The translations under genes were made by a program, and so were the position numbers. DNA of 9,649 bases from an uncultured Eubacteriales bacterium (GTDB taxonomy: Bacteria; Bacillota; Clostridia; Oscillospirales; Acutalibacteraceae). The notes under the pieces are model-generated. The model did no database searches, was not told the DNA's origin, and was given only the letters and a program-made list of their open reading frames with translations. Shown in pieces: positions 5,461 to 9,649 of the stretch; positions within the stretch are counted from its first letter, which is position 1, and every line of letters begins with the position of its first letter. The stretch covers positions 1 through 9,649 of the forward strand of contig CABQAC010000058.1 of the NCBI GenBank assembly GCA_902462035.1. Reading direction: 5' to 3'.

Positions 5461-6306
5461 ATGGAATGGACAACACGAATGAACCTGGCAATCGCTTACA
5501 TTGAAGAGAATCTTGACTCCGATATCGATTTAAAACATGCGGCACGGCTGGCTATGTGCTCACTCAACAACTTTACCAATATGTTTCTTATCACCACAGG
5601 AATACAAGTAAGTGAGTATATTCGTCGACGCCGTTTGTCCCTTGCGGCGCTAGAACTTCAGAATACCAATATAAAAATCATTGATATTTCAATGAAGTAT
5701 GGTTATTCATCCCCCACCGCTTTTAACAGAGCTTTTCAAAAACAGCACAAGGTATCTCCTCAATATGCCAGAAGCCGGGGGATTCCGCTTATAACCTATC
5801 CTCGCATCTCCCTCCAAATAAATTTAAAGGGAGATGCCGAAATGAAAATAAGAATTGAACGAATGTCTGCGTTCACAGTTGTAGGAATTAAGAAAACATT
5901 CCGAAACGACGCAGTGGTCAACCAGATCCCCGCTTTCTGGAGCGAAACCTCAAAAGAAACTTATGAAAAACTCTTGTCTTTGAGAAACAGCGGCCCGAAA
6001 GGATTCATTGGCCTTTGCGCTGATTTTGATGGAGAACATCTGTTCGATTATTACATTGCGGTAGCGACAACACGCTCCGCACCGGAAGGCTTTGCACAGT
6101 ATAAAGTGCCGTCAGCAACATGGGCTGTTCTTGAAAAGGACGGAAACCTATGGGATTTGCATGCCCGGTTTTGGCAAGAATGGCTTCCTTCTTCCGGGTA
6201 TAGACGGGCAAAAGAAAATATTCCAGATATTGAAGTGTACCCCGAGATCGATATGCCGAAAGAAAACTATAATTATGAGCTTTGGTTTCCCATTGTAAAG
6301 GAATAA
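5461..6306 (+). CDS. AraC-family transcriptional regulator with GyrI-like effector-binding domain
   Basis: A 281-residue protein. The N-terminal ~110 residues are an AraC/XylS DNA-binding domain with two helix-turn-helix units; the second carries the family signature around IIDISMKYGYSSPTAFNRAF (about 73-92), ending KVSP. From about residue 124 a GyrI/SOUL-like ligand-binding domain follows (KIRIERMSAFTVVGIKKTF to the C-terminal YELWFPIVKE). This is the arrangement of Rob/SoxS-like proteins that sense small hydrophobic or cationic compounds. I chose ATG 5461 because AAAGGAGGG (5446-5454) sits six bases ahead; an in-frame TTG at 5443 would lie upstream of that site. It is flanked by its own promoter and a terminator, so it is probably monocistronic, and its targets are unknown. 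Base composition looks lower in G+C than the hydrogenase genes: 26 of 60 at 5461-5520 against 36 of 60 at 901-960. That may hint at separate origin. Confidence 0.9.
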   Translation: MEWTTRMNLAIAYIEENLDSDIDLKHAARLAMCSLNNFTNMFLITTGIQVSEYIRRRRLSLAALELQNTNIKIIDISMKYGYSSPTAFNRAFQKQHKVSPQYARSRGIPLITYPRISLQINLKGDAEMKIRIERMSAFTVVGIKKTFRNDAVVNQIPAFWSETSKETYEKLLSLRNSGPKGFIGLCADFDGEHLFDYYIAVATTRSAPEGFAQYKVPSATWAVLEKDGNLWDLHARFWQEWLPSSGYRRAKENIPDIEVYPEIDMPKENYNYELWFPIVKE

Positions 6307-6406
6307 ATCCGAATACTGTGCCATATAAAAGGCTTACGCGCATGACCGTCTTAACATGTTGATTTATCAGGTTTTTTCCAAGTTCCACCATTCTGCTCAG
6401 GCCAAC

Positions 6407-6438
6407 AAAAAGGGGGACGCTGTAGCGGCTCCCTTTTT
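6407..6438 (+). terminator. Intrinsic terminator after the AraC-family gene
   Basis: AAAAAGGG (6407-6414) pairs with CCCTTTTT (6431-6438), and the stem continues inward to a TGTA loop with one mismatch. The T-run closes the stem. Because the other arm starts with an A-run, it could work on both strands. It lies about 100 bases after the AraC stop. No gene is seen in 6307-6406. Confidence 0.8.
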
Positions 6439-6511
6439 GCTTTGCCGGTTTTCCCGAACTCTCTTTGCATAGCATTATTATTAACATGCGGCAGAATCAA
6501 GAATCATTCTT

Positions 6512-6535
6512 CCCGCATACGATATTGCGGGAGGG
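6512..6535 (+). promoter_or_regulatory. Hairpin overlapping the ribosome binding site of the amidase gene
   Basis: CCCGCA (6512-6517) pairs with TGCGGG (6526-6531), and the ribosome binding site GGGAGGG (6529-6535) begins inside the right arm. The ATG at 6542 follows six bases later. If the RNA folds, it would partly hide the first bases of the ribosome binding site and could lower translation. A clear promoter was not found in the AT-rich stretch 6440-6510. Confidence 0.45.
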
Positions 6536-6541
6536 ATTCCG

Positions 6542-7027
6542 ATGAAAGAACTAGCCTACAATCGCGCGGACGCACTAGATTACGCAAAAAAATGGGCGTT
6601 CAAACGAAACCCCGCTTACCTGAATTTCGAGAATATTGGCGGTGACTGTACCAATTTTGCTTCCCAATGTATTTATGCGGGCAGTAAAGTAATGAACCCG
6701 AAAAAAGTGTTCGGCTGGTATTACGACAGCAGCAGCAACCGGACGGCTTCCTGGACCGGCGTACAATATCTTTTTCATTTTCTGGTGGGCAATAAGGGTG
6801 TCGGGCCGTATGCGTTCGTTACCGATGCCAATGGCGCGGAGCCGGGAGATATTGTGCAGCTCGGCCGGGCGGACGGCTCTTTCTATCACAGTCCCGTAGT
6901 GGTTTGGAAGGATGAAACAGATATTTATGTTGCAGCCCATACTTTTGACGCGTACATGCGCCCGCTGAGCACCTATCAATTTGAACAGGTTCGTTTTTTA
7001 CACATTGCCGGCGTGCGCAATTGGTAG
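6542..7027 (+). CDS. Small cysteine amidase-domain protein (Amidase_6-like), no signal peptide
   Basis: A 161-residue protein that is almost entirely a single domain of the putative amidase family often found in Firmicutes. The mark is the GGDCTNFASQC segment (C36 as likely nucleophile, C43 second), preceded by A-x-x-Y-A-x-x-W. Later come PGDIVQLG (101-108), FYHSPVV (H116) and AAHTFDAYMRPL (H133, D135), giving candidate His/Asp partners for a papain/NlpC-P60-like active site. Relatives are thought to cleave amide bonds, possibly in peptidoglycan or peptides; the substrate is unknown. There is no N-terminal hydrophobic stretch, so it appears cytoplasmic unless released otherwise. The ATG has GGGAGGG six bases upstream. 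It is monocistronic, between a terminator on its left and a shared terminator on its right. Confidence 0.85.
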   Translation: MKELAYNRADALDYAKKWAFKRNPAYLNFENIGGDCTNFASQCIYAGSKVMNPKKVFGWYYDSSSNRTASWTGVQYLFHFLVGNKGVGPYAFVTDANGAEPGDIVQLGRADGSFYHSPVVVWKDETDIYVAAHTFDAYMRPLSTYQFEQVRFLHIAGVRNW

Positions 7028-7055
7028 GAACGCTGTTATACGGAATCTGCGAAAA

Positions 7056-7093
7056 GGGAAGAAGCCCCCGGATTGTTCCGAGGGCTTCTTCCC
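7056..7093. terminator. Bidirectional terminator between convergent genes
   Basis: GGGAAGAAGCCC (7056-7067) pairs perfectly with GGGCTTCTTCCC (7082-7093), and the stem extends inward after one mismatch. It sits between the amidase gene (plus) and the cytidylate-kinase-like gene (minus). Flanking TATTTT on the right and AAAA on the left (TTTT on the minus strand) suit termination in both directions. Confidence 0.82.
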
Positions 7094-7105
7094 TGCTATT
7101 TTCCA

Positions 7106-7705
7106 TTATTCCATGGCTGCCAGTATTATTTCCGCGCAGCGTTCCGGTCCCAAGCTGCTGCTGTCCAGCATTAAGTGATACGCCGCTTTGTCATCCCACC
7201 GATGAGCCGAATAAAAGTTATAATAGTTGGCCCGGCGGCGGTCGTACCGTTTTAGGACGGACTCTGCTTCATCCGCAGGGACGCCGTAGCTTTCGATTGC
7301 CCGTTTTTTGCGGTAGGCGTTATTCGCATGGATAAACACCCGCAGCACATCGGCATTATCCTTTAAAATAGCGCCGGCCCGCCGGCCGATCAGCACACAG
7401 CTATCTTTCGCGGCAAAGCGCCATATCACTTCCGCCTCTTTATGCTGCAAAATATTTTCCTGCGGCTGCGTCGTATCTCCAAAAGTAATGGGTCGCGCCA
7501 TAGCGGCCAGGGAATACAGCAAGCTGTTGGGGGCTGTTTCATCCAAATGTTCCACGTTTTCCGGTGCGATGCCGATTTGCTGAGCCGCCATCCGCAGCAC
7601 TTCGTTCCCATAGCAGGGAATCTTTCTGCGCGCCGCGACCATCCGGCCGATTTCACTGCCGCCACTGGCGTATTCCCGCTCAATGGTCAATACCGAATAT
7701 CTCAC
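7106..7705 (-). CDS. Cytidylate kinase-like family protein
   Basis: A 199-residue protein of the family that resembles cytidylate kinase but is found as a separate group in clostridia. The start is SVLTIEREYASGGSEIG, where a Ser-Gly-Gly loop replaces the classical GxxGxGKS P-loop. An Arg-rich lid-like helix (KRYDRRRANYY, about 152-162) and a C-terminal YHLMLDSSSLG strand, as in nucleoside monophosphate kinases, support the fold. The nucleotide substrate and even kinase activity are unproven for this family. The start is GTG at 7705, with a perfect AGGAGG (7718-7713) seven bases upstream. It lies 30 bases after the ABC exporter gene, so it is the last gene of that operon, ending at the bidirectional terminator. 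Confidence 0.85.
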   Translation of the reverse strand: MRYSVLTIEREYASGGSEIGRMVAARRKIPCYGNEVLRMAAQQIGIAPENVEHLDETAPNSLLYSLAAMARPITFGDTTQPQENILQHKEAEVIWRFAAKDSCVLIGRRAGAILKDNADVLRVFIHANNAYRKKRAIESYGVPADEAESVLKRYDRRRANYYNFYSAHRWDDKAAYHLMLDSSSLGPERCAEIILAAME

Positions 7706-7735
7706 GAAAATTCCTCCTCGCTCCAGAATGGTACG

Positions 7736-9589
7736 TCAGGATACCCGTTCAAACTGGCTGTTGTACAAACTTGCGTAGAAACCGTCAAGCGCCATCAGCT
7801 CGTCATGGGAACCCTGCTCCACGATATCGCCATCCCGCATGCACAAGATCATGTCTGCATCCCGGATCGTCGACAGCCGGTGCGCGATAATGAAGCTCGT
7901 GCGGCCGCGGATCAGGTTATCCATGGCCTTTTGAATCTGGATTTCGGTTCTGGTATCCACCGAGGAAGTCGCCTCGTCCAAGATCAGTACCGGCCGGTCG
8001 GCCAAAATCGCCCGCGCAATGGTGAGAAGCTGCTTTTGGCCCTGGGAAACATTGCTCGCTTCTTCATTCAGCTCCATTTCATAGCCGCCGGGCAAGGTTT
8101 GAATAAAATGATGGGCATGCGCGGCCTTAGCCGCCTGGATGACCTCTTCATCGGTGGCATCCAGCCTGCCGTAACGAATATTTTCCATGATGGTGCCTTT
8201 AAACAGCCAGGTATCCTGCAGCACCATGCCGAAAGCGGACCGCAGGTCGCGGCGGTCGAAGTCCTTGATATTGTGGCCGTCCAGGGTAATCATCCCGCTG
8301 TTGACATCGTAATAGCGCATCAGCAGCTTTACCATTGTCGTCTTTCCCGCGCCCGTGGGGCCGACAATCGCAATCTTTTGGCCGGAATGTACGCGAGCGT
8401 TAAAGTCGTTGATAATGATTTGATCCTCGCGATAACCGAAATGGACGTTTTGGAATGAAACTTCGCCCTGAATGTGATCAAGATGCACCGGGTTATCGAG
8501 CTTTTGTTGTTCTTCCTCTTCCTCCAAGAACTCGAATACACGCTCTGCGGCGGCTGCCATGGACTGCATCATGTTGGTGACCTGGGCGATTTGCTGAATC
8601 GGATTGGTAAAGTTGCGCACGTACTGGATAAACGCCTGGATATCGCCGATGGTGATGGTCCCGGAAATCGCCAAAAACGCGCCGGAAATCGCCACCGCCA
8701 CATATCCCAAGTTCCCCACAAACACCATGATCGGGTGCATCATGCCGCTCAGGAACTGGGATTTCCACGCGGACTGGTACAGCACGCCATTGGTTTTGTG
8801 AAACGTATCGCGCACCGTTTCTTCCTGATTAAAGGCCTTGACGACAGTGTGGCCGCTATAGACCTCCTCTACCTGCCCGTTGATATGGCCCAGATATTCC
8901 TGCTGGGTGCGGAAATATTTTTGGGACTTTTTAATGACAACGCTGATGAAAGTCAGGCTGATGGGCAGGATGACCAATGTGATTAAGGTCATCAGGGGAC
9001 TGATGGTCAGCATCATGATCAGCACACCGATCAAAGTCGCGATGGAAGTGATCAATTGGGTGACGCTTTGATTCAATCCGTTTCCCAAAGTGTCCACATC
9101 GTTGGTGACACGAGAAAGCACTTCGCCATAAGTCCGGGTCTCGAAATATTTCATGGGCATACGGTCGATTTTTTCAGAAATCTCCCGCCGCATGCGGTAG
9201 CATATTTTTTGCGTGATACCGGTCATAATATAGCCCTGCGCAAAATTGAAAAGCGCGCTGACCGCATACATGCCAAGCACCCACAGCAAAATGGCGCCGA
9301 TGGCGGCAAAGTCGATGCCGCCGGTACCCTGAATTTTACCCATCAGGCCGTTGGCCAACTCGGTGGTCGCTTCGCCCATTTTCCTTGGGCCCAAAACCGT
9401 AAACACCGTGCTTCCCACGGCAATGACCATCACCACAAAAACCGCCACGCGGTACTGGCCGATGTAGGCAAACAATTTTTTAATGGTGCCCTTAAAGTCT
9501 TTTGCTTTTTCTCCCGAACCCATGGGACCGTGCCCCATGGGGCCGCGGCGCATGCCAGGACGGGGCGCCGCCGATTTGTTTTCACTCAT
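7736..9589 (-). CDS. ABC exporter half-transporter (fused membrane and ATPase domains), heterodimeric type
   Basis: A 617-residue inner-membrane protein. A Gly/Met/Pro-rich cytoplasmic tail (about 9-26) precedes a six-helix exporter membrane domain (about 40-345; clear hydrophobic stretches near 48-67, 97-120, 178-218 and 284-310). The ATPase domain (about 375-612) has Walker A GPTGAGKTT (410-418), Q-loop Q458, signature VSQGQ (514-518) in place of LSGGQ, Walker B VLILDEA with catalytic E539, D-loop SSVD and switch H570. The altered signature together with an intact Walker B Glu is typical of one half of a heterodimeric multidrug-type exporter. The partner's end overlaps its start by eight bases, in keeping with co-production. 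The substrate cannot be deduced. The ATG at 9589 lies just downstream of a GGCGGTGA purine-rich stretch. Confidence 0.95.
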   Translation of the reverse strand: MSENKSAAPRPGMRRGPMGHGPMGSGEKAKDFKGTIKKLFAYIGQYRVAVFVVMVIAVGSTVFTVLGPRKMGEATTELANGLMGKIQGTGGIDFAAIGAILLWVLGMYAVSALFNFAQGYIMTGITQKICYRMRREISEKIDRMPMKYFETRTYGEVLSRVTNDVDTLGNGLNQSVTQLITSIATLIGVLIMMLTISPLMTLITLVILPISLTFISVVIKKSQKYFRTQQEYLGHINGQVEEVYSGHTVVKAFNQEETVRDTFHKTNGVLYQSAWKSQFLSGMMHPIMVFVGNLGYVAVAISGAFLAISGTITIGDIQAFIQYVRNFTNPIQQIAQVTNMMQSMAAAAERVFEFLEEEEEQQKLDNPVHLDHIQGEVSFQNVHFGYREDQIIINDFNARVHSGQKIAIVGPTGAGKTTMVKLLMRYYDVNSGMITLDGHNIKDFDRRDLRSAFGMVLQDTWLFKGTIMENIRYGRLDATDEEVIQAAKAAHAHHFIQTLPGGYEMELNEEASNVSQGQKQLLTIARAILADRPVLILDEATSSVDTRTEIQIQKAMDNLIRGRTSFIIAHRLSTIRDADMILCMRDGDIVEQGSHDELMALDGFYASLYNSQFERVS

Positions 9590-9649
9590 TTGCCGTCACC
9601 GCCTTTCCAGTATAGTCGGCTTCCAGTTCTTTTTCCGAAAGCTGAGATT
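9582..9649 (-). CDS. C-terminal tail of the partner ABC half-transporter (truncated by window)
   Basis: The frame that remains open to the window edge on the minus strand encodes 21 residues, including SQLSEKELEADYTG, and stops with TGA at 9584-9582, eight bases inside the next gene. A tail of the type ...SQLSEKEL is common at the end of the first half-transporter of such pairs. Of the three minus-strand frames it is the most protein-like; another frame also stays open and would end in an ATGA overlap. The assignment rests mostly on the gene pair arrangement. Confidence 0.6.
   Translation of the reverse strand, partial: SQLSEKELEADYTGKAVTANE

Noticed and set aside
6005..6487. Minus-strand open frame (160 codons) overlapping the AraC-type gene and its terminator
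   Set aside because: It runs through the terminator hairpin and the GyrI-like domain in antisense, and has no credible ribosome binding site or family match.
7442..8458. Plus-strand open frame (338 codons) across the cytidylate-kinase-like and ABC genes
   Set aside because: It crosses the boundary of two well-supported minus-strand genes and has no family features.

Overview
The window looks like chromosomal DNA from a strictly anaerobic, fermentative member of the Clostridia (Bacillota). The reasons are two [FeFe]-hydrogenase proteins rich in iron-sulfur motifs, an iron-containing alcohol dehydrogenase, a SpoIIE-type phosphatase, a Rex-like operator, strong AGGAGG-type ribosome binding sites, GTG starts and consensus sigma-A promoters. 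The moderately high G+C of the coding regions would fit an Oscillospirales/Ruminococcaceae-like lineage, but I cannot place the species.

Region 1 (1-5010, minus strand) is a hydrogen/redox operon read right to left. A consensus promoter (-35 5000-5005, -10 4977-4982) is followed by a near-perfect Rex operator (4926-4943). The genes then run: small [2Fe-2S] thioredoxin-fold protein (4670-4912), PAS-containing sensory-type [FeFe]-hydrogenase (2961-4673, 4-base overlap), SpoIIE/PP2C-type phosphatase with an unassigned C-terminal domain (1673-2848), group B-like ferredoxin-rich [FeFe]-hydrogenase (188-1648), and the start of an iron-containing alcohol dehydrogenase (1-103, cut by the window edge). 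The most economical reading is a module in which a sensor hydrogenase perceives H2 or redox state and passes it to a phosphatase. A second hydrogenase and an alcohol dehydrogenase act as electron sinks, with the whole set under NADH/NAD+ control by Rex. Comparable clusters are known in clostridia, so the architecture is not new. The signal path and the phosphatase's C-terminal domain remain poorly understood.

Region 2 (5010-7100, plus strand) starts divergently with a solitary tRNA-Pro(GGG). It has its own perfect-spacing promoter and a terminator that begins on the CCA end. Next come an AraC-type regulator fused to a GyrI-like effector domain (5461-6306), with a promoter and an inverted repeat in its leader, and a small leaderless amidase-domain protein (6542-7027). 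Strong hairpin terminators follow each of the two protein genes.

Region 3 (7056-9649, minus strand) converges on region 2 at a bidirectional terminator. It is a heterodimeric-type ABC exporter operon: the tail of one half-transporter (to 9582), a complete second half-transporter (7736-9589), and a cytidylate-kinase-like P-loop protein (7106-7705). No CRISPR array, insertion sequence, rRNA or recognisable phage gene was seen. The only stretches longer than about 200 bases without a protein gene are 4913-5460 (promoters, Rex site, tRNA, terminator, AraC leader) and 6307-6541 (terminator and amidase leader).
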